A stretch of DNA of 64,000 nt. Origin: UBA822 sp965249775. Its GTDB lineage: Bacteria; Gemmatimonadota; Gemmatimonadetes; Longimicrobiales; Gaopeijiaceae. Below, piece by piece: positions 43,442 through 50,507 of this stretch. The stretch covers positions 4,154,001 through 4,218,000 of the forward strand of contig OZ252253.1 in NCBI GenBank assembly GCA_965249775.1, given 5' to 3'. Both the position numbers and the translations under genes were made by a program. The notes beneath the pieces were generated by a model. The model was not told the origin of the DNA, ran no database searches, and saw only the letters and a list, made by a program, of their open reading frames with translations. Within the stretch, counting starts at the first letter, position 1; each line of letters starts with the position of its first letter.

Positions 43442-44017
43442 GTGCTAAGAGACGCATTCGCAGCCGTGCACGACATCGCGCTGGATCATCACGGCTACTT
43501 CACCACAGAGCAGGCCCGGGCGGCGGGAGTAGACCCGCACGCGGTGCTGATGATGCAACGCAGGGGTACTGTTGAGCGCGTTGCGCACGGCCTGTACCTC
43601 GATCCCTTGGTCGCCGCATCTTCGCTCGGCCCATACATGGCGGCATCGCTTTGGCCGCGAGGCGTGCGGGGAGTCCTTTCCCACCAGACGGCGCTGGAAC
43701 TGCTCGGGCTTTCGGATGTGAACCCGGCCCGGATCCACATTTTGCTTCCGGTGCGAATGCGCGTGCGGCGGCAAGTGCCGCCGCAGTACGTTCTACATCA
43801 CGCGCCCATCGAGCCCCGAGAGACGACGCTCGTGGAGGGCATCCCAGTTACGACGGCTCTACGCACCATCCAAGACTGCCACGAGGCACATCTTGGCCCA
43901 GCGCTTCTTCGTCAGGCTATCGAAGATGGCCGCAGGACAGGACGCCTGAGCGCAGATGAGGCCGTACTTCTGGAGAATGAAGTACTGTCTCATGACCCCG
44001 AGGCGAGCCGTGGCTGA
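43442..44017 (+). CDS. Type IV toxin-antitoxin AbiEi-family antitoxin
   Basis: 191 residues from the GTG at 43442, which has GAGG upstream; a GTG at 43406 is an alternative. The N-terminal winged helix is AVHDIALDHHGYFTTEQARA followed by MMQRRGTVERVAHGLYL, and the C-terminal part has VRGVLSHQTALELLGLSD and VEGIPVTTALRTIQDCHEAH. These are the AbiEi landmarks. AbiEi represses its own operon and counters the AbiEii nucleotidyltransferase. The stop overlaps an ATG (TGATG), the usual coupling to abiEii, but only a stub of that gene remains. Confidence 0.85.
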   Translation: MLRDAFAAVHDIALDHHGYFTTEQARAAGVDPHAVLMMQRRGTVERVAHGLYLDPLVAASSLGPYMAASLWPRGVRGVLSHQTALELLGLSDVNPARIHILLPVRMRVRRQVPPQYVLHHAPIEPRETTLVEGIPVTTALRTIQDCHEAHLGPALLRQAIEDGRRTGRLSADEAVLLENEVLSHDPEASRG

Positions 44018-44184
44018 TGAGATGGTGGGAGCGGCGGGTGAGGAGGCCCCCAACTGTCGTATCGCACCCAGGATGGGCTGAACCGTTCGCCGCCCTCGCT
44101 CGCCAAGGGGAGATTCCGGTTCCCGATGCTGAGCAGGCTGCGAGCGACGTCGCCGCGTATGTGAAGATGATCTCCGAGGCCTGA
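44017..44184 (+). pseudogene. Truncated AbiEii nucleotidyltransferase remnant
   Basis: A 55-codon frame starts in the TGATG overlap with the antitoxin gene. Its last 40 residues (HPGWAEPFAALARQGEIPVP, then DAEQAASDVAAYVKM) look like the C-terminal end of AbiEii-type toxins. The nucleotidyltransferase core (GSxDxD motif) is missing. An internal deletion that kept the start and the tail explains this. The fragment is short, so the family link is tentative. Confidence 0.5.
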
Positions 44185-44265
44185 GGAGAAGCCTTGCGGG
44201 ACGCACTTGCACTGCGCGTGTGAGACGCTTGCGGCCCCACACGCCTTAGACGCATGTTGTCCATC

Positions 44266-46611
44266 ATGTCCGACATGGCCGAGCGTCTCAACACGGCCCT
44301 AGAAGGCCGCTACAACATCGAGCGTGAGCTCGGTGAGGGCGGGATGGCCACGGTCTACCTGGCCGACGACCTCAAGCACGAGCGCAAGGTGGCCCTGAAG
44401 GTTCTGAAACCCGAGTTGGCTGCCGTGGTCGGCGCCGAACGCTTCTTGGCAGAGATCAAGACCACCGCGAACCTGCAGCACCCCCACATCCTGCCGCTCT
44501 TCGATTCTGGCGAGGCAGACGGCTTCCTCTTCTACGTGATGCCCTACGTGGAGGGGGAGACCCTACGAGAGAAGCTGCGGCGCGAGCACCAGCTTCCGGT
44601 GGACGAGGCACTCAGGCTCACCACCGACATCGCGGAAGCGCTGCAGGCCGCCCACGAGCAGGGCGTCATCCACCGCGACATCAAGCCGGGCAACATCCTG
44701 CTCAGCGGTGGACACCCTCTCGTGGCCGACTTCGGGATCGCGCTGGCGGTCAGCTCCGCTGGGGGCGATCGCCTGACCGAGACTGGCCTGTCGATGGGGA
44801 CGCCCCACTACATGAGCCCCGAGCAGGCCGCGGGTGAGAGTCACGTCGACGCGCGCAGCGACATCTACTCGCTGGCCGCGGTGCTCTACGAGATGCTCGC
44901 GGGTGAGCCGCCCTATACGGGCCGGACCGCGCAGGTTGTTCTGGCGAAGCGGATCGCGGAGCCGGTTCCATCGGTGCGGCGCATCAGGGACAAGGTCCCC
45001 GCGAGCATCGACGTAGCGATCCAGCAGGCGCTCTCTCCGATACCGGCCGATCGCTTCTCGACGATGCGCGAGTTCACCGCTGCGTTGACGACGGCTGATG
45101 TGAGCGAACCGAAGGAAGCGGTTCGGTGGAAGCCGTGGGCAGCGGCGGGCGTGGGCGCGGCGCTTGTGGCTGCGATCGGGCTCGGGGTCGCGCTCGGCGG
45201 CTCGGGCGGTGTCGATCCGAACTCCATTGTCGTGCTGCCGTTCCGGAACATGTCCGCCGATCCCGAACAGGAGTTCATGTCGGAGGCCATCCCCGAGGAG
45301 CTGCTCAACCTGCTCGCGCAGATCCCGGAGCTGAAGGTGATCTCGCGGACGAGCGCATTCTCCTACAAGGGTCGGGACGATCTGACGATCCCACAGATCG
45401 CGGCGGAGCTAGGCGTCGCCCACGTGCTGGAAGGCTCGGTGCAGAGGGCCGGCAACACCATTCGGATCACCACACAGTTGATCGAAGCGCAATCCGACGT
45501 GCACCTCTGGTCGGAAACTTACGACCGCACGCTCGACGACATCTTCGCGGTCCAGGACGAGATCGCGCACAGGGTGGTGTCCGAACTGAGGGTGACGCTG
45601 CTCGGTGCGCTTCCGACGTTGCAGGAGACCGATCCCGAGGCGTACGCGCTGTTCCTGCAGGCGCGCTACGTAAAGAATACCGGTGACCTGTCGCAGGAAC
45701 ACATAGAGACGATCATTACAATGTTCGAAGGCGTACGCGAGATGGCCCCCGACTATGCACCAACCTACGGCGAACTCGCGGCCATGTACGCCCAAGCGGT
45801 CCAGTCTGGCTTTCGACCACCGGAGGAGGGTTTCGAGGCGGCTCGCGACGCGGCGGAGCGCGGACTCGCTCTGGACCCCGACCTCGTCTATGCCCGGACC
45901 ATGCTCGGCTGGGTCAGTTCAATTCAAGGTGATTTCGAGGGCGCCGCGAGGCACCTCGAGCAGGCGATGGAAATGGACCCAACCCACCCAGATGTCCTGA
46001 TGAATGTGGGCATTCTTCTCTTGACGATGGGTCGGTTCGATGAAGCCATCCTGTTCTATGAAAACGTTAGGGATCGTGATCCTGTGTACGTGATCAACCT
46101 TGAGAACCTTGGCGCAACCTACTACGTGGCCGGTCGCTGGGAGGATGCGGCGGCGACGTACCGCACGAGCTTGGACCTGAATCCGGTTCTTGAGCTCGCA
46201 TATGGTATGCTCGGCGCTGCGTTGCTGGAGATGGGTGAGATGGAGGAGGCTCTGGCTGCAGCCGAGTCGGAGATGAATCCTCCGGTCCGCCTCGTGTTCG
46301 TAGCGATGGCCAACCATGCTCTTGCACGGGAGCCCGAGTTCGAGCGTGCGTTTCAAGAGTTGCGGGAAGATTGGGGCGAAGTCGTGCCGCAGTTCGTCGC
46401 GTTGGTCTATGCCTTCACGGGAGACGTAGACGCCGCGTTCGAATGGCTGGACCGGGTGACGCTCGGGCAGCCGTACGCCACTGGCCTCACCTTCTTCCCG
46501 GCGTTCGACGACTTACACGACGATCCGCGGTGGGCGGCGTACCTGGAGGGAATGGGACAGTCCGAGGAGCAGCTCGCCGCTGTTTCGTTTGAGGTCAGGC
46601 TGCCGAGGTAG
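44266..46611 (+). CDS. Serine/threonine kinase with TolB-like and TPR domains
   Basis: 781 residues; ATGs at 44254 and 44266 are both possible, neither with a good ribosome site. The kinase domain covers about 16-275: ELGEGGMATVYLADD, Lys45, HRDIKPGN at 136-143, DFG at 155-157. One membrane helix lies near 290-312 (AAAGVGAALVAAIGLGVALG). The extracytoplasmic part has a FlgO/TolB-like domain (SIVVLPFRNMSADPEQEFMS) and several TPRs (PTHPDVLMNVGILLLTMGRF). This layout is very common in Gemmatimonadota and Acidobacteriota. It is probably a membrane sensor kinase; ligand unknown. Confidence 0.92.
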   Translation: MSDMAERLNTALEGRYNIERELGEGGMATVYLADDLKHERKVALKVLKPELAAVVGAERFLAEIKTTANLQHPHILPLFDSGEADGFLFYVMPYVEGETLREKLRREHQLPVDEALRLTTDIAEALQAAHEQGVIHRDIKPGNILLSGGHPLVADFGIALAVSSAGGDRLTETGLSMGTPHYMSPEQAAGESHVDARSDIYSLAAVLYEMLAGEPPYTGRTAQVVLAKRIAEPVPSVRRIRDKVPASIDVAIQQALSPIPADRFSTMREFTAALTTADVSEPKEAVRWKPWAAAGVGAALVAAIGLGVALGGSGGVDPNSIVVLPFRNMSADPEQEFMSEAIPEELLNLLAQIPELKVISRTSAFSYKGRDDLTIPQIAAELGVAHVLEGSVQRAGNTIRITTQLIEAQSDVHLWSETYDRTLDDIFAVQDEIAHRVVSELRVTLLGALPTLQETDPEAYALFLQARYVKNTGDLSQEHIETIITMFEGVREMAPDYAPTYGELAAMYAQAVQSGFRPPEEGFEAARDAAERGLALDPDLVYARTMLGWVSSIQGDFEGAARHLEQAMEMDPTHPDVLMNVGILLLTMGRFDEAILFYENVRDRDPVYVINLENLGATYYVAGRWEDAAATYRTSLDLNPVLELAYGMLGAALLEMGEMEEALAAAESEMNPPVRLVFVAMANHALAREPEFERAFQELREDWGEVVPQFVALVYAFTGDVDAAFEWLDRVTLGQPYATGLTFFPAFDDLHDDPRWAAYLEGMGQSEEQLAAVSFEVRLPR

Positions 46612-46678
46612 GCGTCCCGGGCGCTCACTGCACGTCTCCGTGGAAGCCTTGGAAACACTCGGATGGAGCGACCGTCTT

Positions 46679-48379
46679 CTACGCCCCCGTCGGCTGCACC
46701 GTAAAGCTCATCGACATGCCGGCCCCCAGGTGCTCGGGAATCTGGCAGTTGAACATCCAGCTACCGGGGTTGGACATCTCCACCATGAGATCGACCGTCG
46801 ATCCGACGGGTACGAACACCGTGTCCCTCCATACGAGGTTCGAGCTGGGGACACCGTCCTGCTCTAGCACGACGAAGCGTTGCCCGTGAAGGTGCAGGGG
46901 ATGACTCATCGGGTGCCATGAATCGGGGCTATTGAAGAGGCGGATTTTCACCATGTCGCCCTGCCTGAACCGCCAGCCGAGCGCGGGCGCGAGGTCACGC
47001 GGGTCTATGTCCGGGCTCGGCTCGTGCATCAGCCAAAGGACGTTCATGCCGGTGGACAGCCAGTTCATCATCGGCATGGCGTCATTGAACTCGACCGGCG
47101 GGTAGTAGAGCGTATCGATCTCCAGCATGCGGATCACCGGGAGGGGCAGCGCTCCGATCCGTAGGGAAAGCACCAACTCCTCGTCCACCGGACGCGCGGC
47201 CTGCGCCCGGATCTCGTCGAACCCACCGTCGAAGGTCCGGAGCGTTTCGAACGCGGTGCTGAAGTCGTACTCGGTCTCCTGACTCGACACATCGAAGATC
47301 CCCAAAGTGTCGACCTGATATTCGAACTCTCCGAGGAAGTGATCGACCGCCGTGATTCGGTTCGTGAGCGCGAACTCGCCCTCCTCCTCGAACATCACCT
47401 CCACGACGTACCGCTGTCCGGGTGCGATGACGACGGTCGGTACCCACTCCTCCCTCTCGAATTTCCCGAGATCTCCACCGACCAATTTCATCCGGACACC
47501 GCCCTCGATCCGGAGATTGAACGGCCGTGTGTTCGACGCGTCGATCAGGAAGAGGCGAGCTACGTCCCCCTTGCTGACGGCCCGGCGGAAGTCGTCTTGG
47601 CCATTGACCAGGTGGACGTTGCCGAAGCGCCCCATGAGCGCTTGCACAGGGGCCTCGCGGCCGAACGGGAGAATTCCCTGGTCGTCGAGGAGTACGTCGT
47701 CGAGGAGCAACGCCTCTTCGAGGTTGGCGGGACTGTAGTACTCCAGATCAGGAGAATCGACGATGATGGCGCCGTACAGTCCGAGCTCCTGGGCGATGTG
47801 CCCTCGCTGGTGCGGGTGGTACCAGAACACCCCAGCGTCGGGAAAATAGACTTGCGCCGTATACGATTCGCCGACTCGAACCGGCGACTGGGTCTGGCCG
47901 GGAACACCATCGAACTGGTTGTCCACCCGCACGCCGTGCCATCGAAGGGTGGTGGGGAAGTCGATGTGGTTCGTGAACTCGACCGTGATCGTGGCGTCTT
48001 GCGGCACCCGTATCGTCGGCCCCGGGGACTGTCCGTTGAACCCGTAGACCTTGACCGTCTGCCCTTCGATCTCACGCCGCAACAGAGCCGCCTCGAGGCG
48101 GAGTGTGTCGCCGTCGGTCAGTTGGACCACATCACCCACGGTCGCTTCGGGAAGCGTGAAGACGTCCACATCCGGTCCGGGAAGGAACGGCCCGACATCG
48201 GGAATGATCCCCATGAAGGGCGCCATCAGCCTCTGCATGTTTGGGCTGGTCAGCGGCATGCGCCAAACGAGGCTGTCGCCCGATTCGGGAGGATCGGCCA
48301 CCTGCTGCCCGGCCGCCGAGGTGGACCACAAAGGGGTGGACCACAGGAATAGCCCGACCACGAGTATGGCGAGCCTCAT
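46679..48379 (-). CDS. Multicopper-oxidase-like protein with degenerate trinuclear site
   Basis: 566 residues from MRLAILVVG at 48379; the upstream extension lacks a signal peptide. Cupredoxin domains are clear. The four copper motifs are RWHG (146-149, normally HWHG), YHPH (187-190, intact), HPLHLHG (493-499, intact) and NCQIPEHLGAGM (544-555, normally HCHxxxHxxxGM). The type-1 copper ligands (His, Cys545, His550, Met555) are kept. Three histidines of the trinuclear cluster are replaced by Arg, Asn and Gln. It probably cannot reduce oxygen to water in the usual way and may be an electron-transfer or copper-binding protein. It is third in a three-gene operon. Confidence 0.88.
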   Translation of the reverse strand: MRLAILVVGLFLWSTPLWSTSAAGQQVADPPESGDSLVWRMPLTSPNMQRLMAPFMGIIPDVGPFLPGPDVDVFTLPEATVGDVVQLTDGDTLRLEAALLRREIEGQTVKVYGFNGQSPGPTIRVPQDATITVEFTNHIDFPTTLRWHGVRVDNQFDGVPGQTQSPVRVGESYTAQVYFPDAGVFWYHPHQRGHIAQELGLYGAIIVDSPDLEYYSPANLEEALLLDDVLLDDQGILPFGREAPVQALMGRFGNVHLVNGQDDFRRAVSKGDVARLFLIDASNTRPFNLRIEGGVRMKLVGGDLGKFEREEWVPTVVIAPGQRYVVEVMFEEEGEFALTNRITAVDHFLGEFEYQVDTLGIFDVSSQETEYDFSTAFETLRTFDGGFDEIRAQAARPVDEELVLSLRIGALPLPVIRMLEIDTLYYPPVEFNDAMPMMNWLSTGMNVLWLMHEPSPDIDPRDLAPALGWRFRQGDMVKIRLFNSPDSWHPMSHPLHLHGQRFVVLEQDGVPSSNLVWRDTVFVPVGSTVDLMVEMSNPGSWMFNCQIPEHLGAGMSMSFTVQPTGA

Positions 48380-48389
48380 TCGCCTCGTT

Positions 48390-48938
48390 CTACTCTCTGA
48401 AACCGTACGACGCACAGTTCTCGGTCTCGAACGGTCCATGTCCGGCAGAGGTGTGCATCGCCCCGCTTCGGGACATGCCGCGGAGCACGATCGGGCCGGC
48501 CCACCGCGGGGCCGTGGAGGCGTCGTCCTGTTCGAGCGAGACGACCACGAGGAACTTGTTCCAACGCACCTGCCCCCGGAGAGTGCCGTCGCCCAACACG
48601 CCGACCCTCTCGATGCGGTCCAACTGAGGGGTGGTCACCCAAACCACGAAGGCTCCCTGATCCGGCGGCCTCAAATCACCCACGTTGACCTCGATATCCC
48701 TCAGGTAGTCGCCGTTCGCGGTCAGGCTCACGCCGAAGGGAGACGGAGCAAACGTGACGTCGACCGAACCGGTCGTGGCTCCCGACCCCGGGACCCGGCC
48801 GGTGGGAACCAGTTCGATCACGTAGAACTCCGGAGCGGCGCTCGCGGGCAGGCGGCAGTCTGCTCGGGCGATCGACTCGACCGGGGCGGTCGATAGGAAC
48901 GGGATTGCGGCCAAAGCCGCCAGCAAGATGGGTCGCAT
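48390..48938 (-). CDS. Secreted protein of unknown function in the multicopper-oxidase operon
   Basis: 182 residues with a signal peptide (LLAALAAIPFLSTAPVESIARA). The mature part is beta-rich: APEFYVIELVPTGRVPGSGA, SVDVTFAPSPFGVSLTANGD and FLVVVSLEQDDASTAPRWAG, with a Ser/His-rich C-terminus (RSGAMHTSAGHGPFETENC). The two cysteines could form a disulfide. I do not recognise it. It lies between the LVIVD and multicopper-oxidase-like genes, six and ten bases from them, so the three are probably co-expressed. Confidence 0.75.
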   Translation of the reverse strand: MRPILLAALAAIPFLSTAPVESIARADCRLPASAAPEFYVIELVPTGRVPGSGATTGSVDVTFAPSPFGVSLTANGDYLRDIEVNVGDLRPPDQGAFVVWVTTPQLDRIERVGVLGDGTLRGQVRWNKFLVVVSLEQDDASTAPRWAGPIVLRGMSRSGAMHTSAGHGPFETENCASYGFRE

Positions 48939-48944
48939 ATGCCG

Positions 48945-50285
48945 CTAGTCGCTTCTCGGGCGGCGCGTGGGCTCATCCCACTTCTGAGCGCTCGAGATGT
49001 CTGGTACGCCCCACTGTTCACCGTTCCAACCCTGGAATCCGTCCATTCGGAAGGTCCAGAATCCGGTGCTCATATCGCTGATGAGGATGAGACCGTCCGC
49101 GTTCCGGACGTCGATGCCGAAGGCGCCGTTGAAAACCGGTGTGCGCGTCGTGCTGCGAGGACCGATATAGGTGTCGTAATAGCCCACGGTGACTGGATTT
49201 TCCGGATCCTGAAGGCTCACCACCTGGAGTCCATCGAGGTAACCCGACACGAAGAGCCACGGCCAACGAACCTCGTGATTGTGGACGAGGTTTCTGTAAT
49301 CCGCCGTCCACCCCGAAATCGGTCGGCTGATGGTCCGCACCCGTCCTTCGAGTGCCGGCTGCAGGTCGAAGATCCGAAGCGGCGCGAACTCGTACTCGGA
49401 TTCGGCGATGACGTAGCGACCGTCCGAGCTCGGCGTGAACGTGTGGCCGTTGGAGACGCCGCTGATCCCCGTGAGTGTGACCCGCAGCTCCGGCGCCTCC
49501 AGGTTGGTGACGTTGTAGACGTAGTAGCCGCCAGCGCCCCCTCCGTAAAAGCGGTCCTCATCCGTGTCGGGATGGTATCCGACATAGAAGTCGTGGTAGC
49601 CTCGTCCGCTCGACTGCGGGTTCGGGACCCGTCCCGCCAGTGCCTCTTCGGGCGAGGCCCCCTCGACGATCTTCCCCAGATCGTACGCAATAGCATAAGG
49701 GCCACTGACGGTCGCGAAGAGGAGCACTCGGTCATCTGAGTGCTTGTAGACGAAGATGTTGTGGAAGCCACCCGGAAGGCTTGGCTCCCTGATGCGGGCC
49801 ACCTCCCGAACGCTCTCTGGATCCGGAAGACCCTCCACGTCGAGGACCACCGCACCGAGATCGCGGTTCGGCCCCCCCTGGCCGAATTGGAGCGACTGCA
49901 CGACGTAATGGCGTCCGTTCACCTTGAAATGCTTCACGTCCATGCCGCCGGTGCCCGTGTGAAGCTCCTGGTCCTCGATCCGCCATTGGTACAGGAGCTC
50001 GGGACGCTCGGGATCCTCGATGCTGATGATGTCCAAGCCTCTCGGACCCGCGTCCCCATACCTCATGCGGCCAACGTAGGCGTACGGACGTTCCAGATCC
50101 TGCTCGACATCCATGTCCGAGACGCTCAGGGTCGGACCCAGCGGAAGGTGGCCGAGCACCTCGATATTATCGCTTCCCCGTTGCAGCGGTGTCGCCTGGG
50201 CCAGGAGTACTCCAGGAGCAAGCGTGGCAACCGCGGCAAGCGTAGCAACCGCGGCAAGCGTACACATCGCACGGGCCTTCAACAT
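48945..50285 (-). CDS. LVIVD-repeat secreted beta-propeller protein
   Basis: 446 residues from the ATG at 50285, which follows GGAGGA. The frame is open to 50486, but that part runs through an IS630-type end and has no signal peptide. The signal peptide contains a duplicated LAAVAT unit encoded by an 18-base tandem repeat (50220-50255). The propeller has LVIVD-type blades such as PRGLDIISIEDPERPELLYQ and VVSLQDPENPVTVGYYDTYI. It heads the operon with the unknown and multicopper-oxidase-like genes. It is related to the LVIVD part of the IS-split gene. Confidence 0.82.
   Translation of the reverse strand: MLKARAMCTLAAVATLAAVATLAPGVLLAQATPLQRGSDNIEVLGHLPLGPTLSVSDMDVEQDLERPYAYVGRMRYGDAGPRGLDIISIEDPERPELLYQWRIEDQELHTGTGGMDVKHFKVNGRHYVVQSLQFGQGGPNRDLGAVVLDVEGLPDPESVREVARIREPSLPGGFHNIFVYKHSDDRVLLFATVSGPYAIAYDLGKIVEGASPEEALAGRVPNPQSSGRGYHDFYVGYHPDTDEDRFYGGGAGGYYVYNVTNLEAPELRVTLTGISGVSNGHTFTPSSDGRYVIAESEYEFAPLRIFDLQPALEGRVRTISRPISGWTADYRNLVHNHEVRWPWLFVSGYLDGLQVVSLQDPENPVTVGYYDTYIGPRSTTRTPVFNGAFGIDVRNADGLILISDMSTGFWTFRMDGFQGWNGEQWGVPDISSAQKWDEPTRRPRSD
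50220..50255. repeat. 18-base tandem duplication in a signal peptide
   Basis: Two units of AAGCGT(G/A)GCAACCGCGGC plus the start of a third. They encode LAAVAT twice in the hydrophobic core of the signal peptide. Gain or loss of a unit would keep the frame and change the core length. Confidence 0.6.
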
Positions 50286-50350
50286 GAACCGTCCTCCGCT
50301 GAATTTCAGGTCGGGCATTTGCCGCCGCGATGGGACTGCACTTCGAAAAC

Positions 50351-50365
50351 TAGTGTAGTGTCGCA
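50351..50365. repeat. Solitary IS630-type terminal repeat
   Basis: TAGTGTAGTGTCGC, preceded by C, matches the first 14 bases of both IS630 ends exactly. On the minus strand it also encodes the same ATLH-stop ending as the transposase. No second end or transposase body is nearby, so this is a relic or a related element's end. Confidence 0.55.
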
Positions 50366-50455
50366 GAAGTGTCTCGGCCATTGATCTCGCTGCGCTCGAT
50401 CGTCTCGCGGTCAACTGAGCGCACGACGACCATGAAAGGCGCTCGCTCGCTGTAT

Positions 50456-50469
50456 TGTACAATTGTACA
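50456..50469. promoter_or_regulatory. 14-base perfect palindrome TGTACAATTGTACA
   Basis: A perfect AT-rich dyad in the 222-base gap between the M14 peptidase and LVIVD genes, upstream of the latter. Its form suits a TetR- or GntR-type operator. Which gene it controls, if any, is inferred. Confidence 0.45.
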
Positions 50470-50507
50470 TGTCTGTAACGATGCATCCGGCCCTGCGGCG
50501 TTAGGAC

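Noticed and set aside
50286..50486. Upstream extension of the LVIVD gene
   Set aside because: It runs through an IS630-type end and lacks a signal peptide, while the ATG at 50285 has a strong ribosome site and signal peptide.
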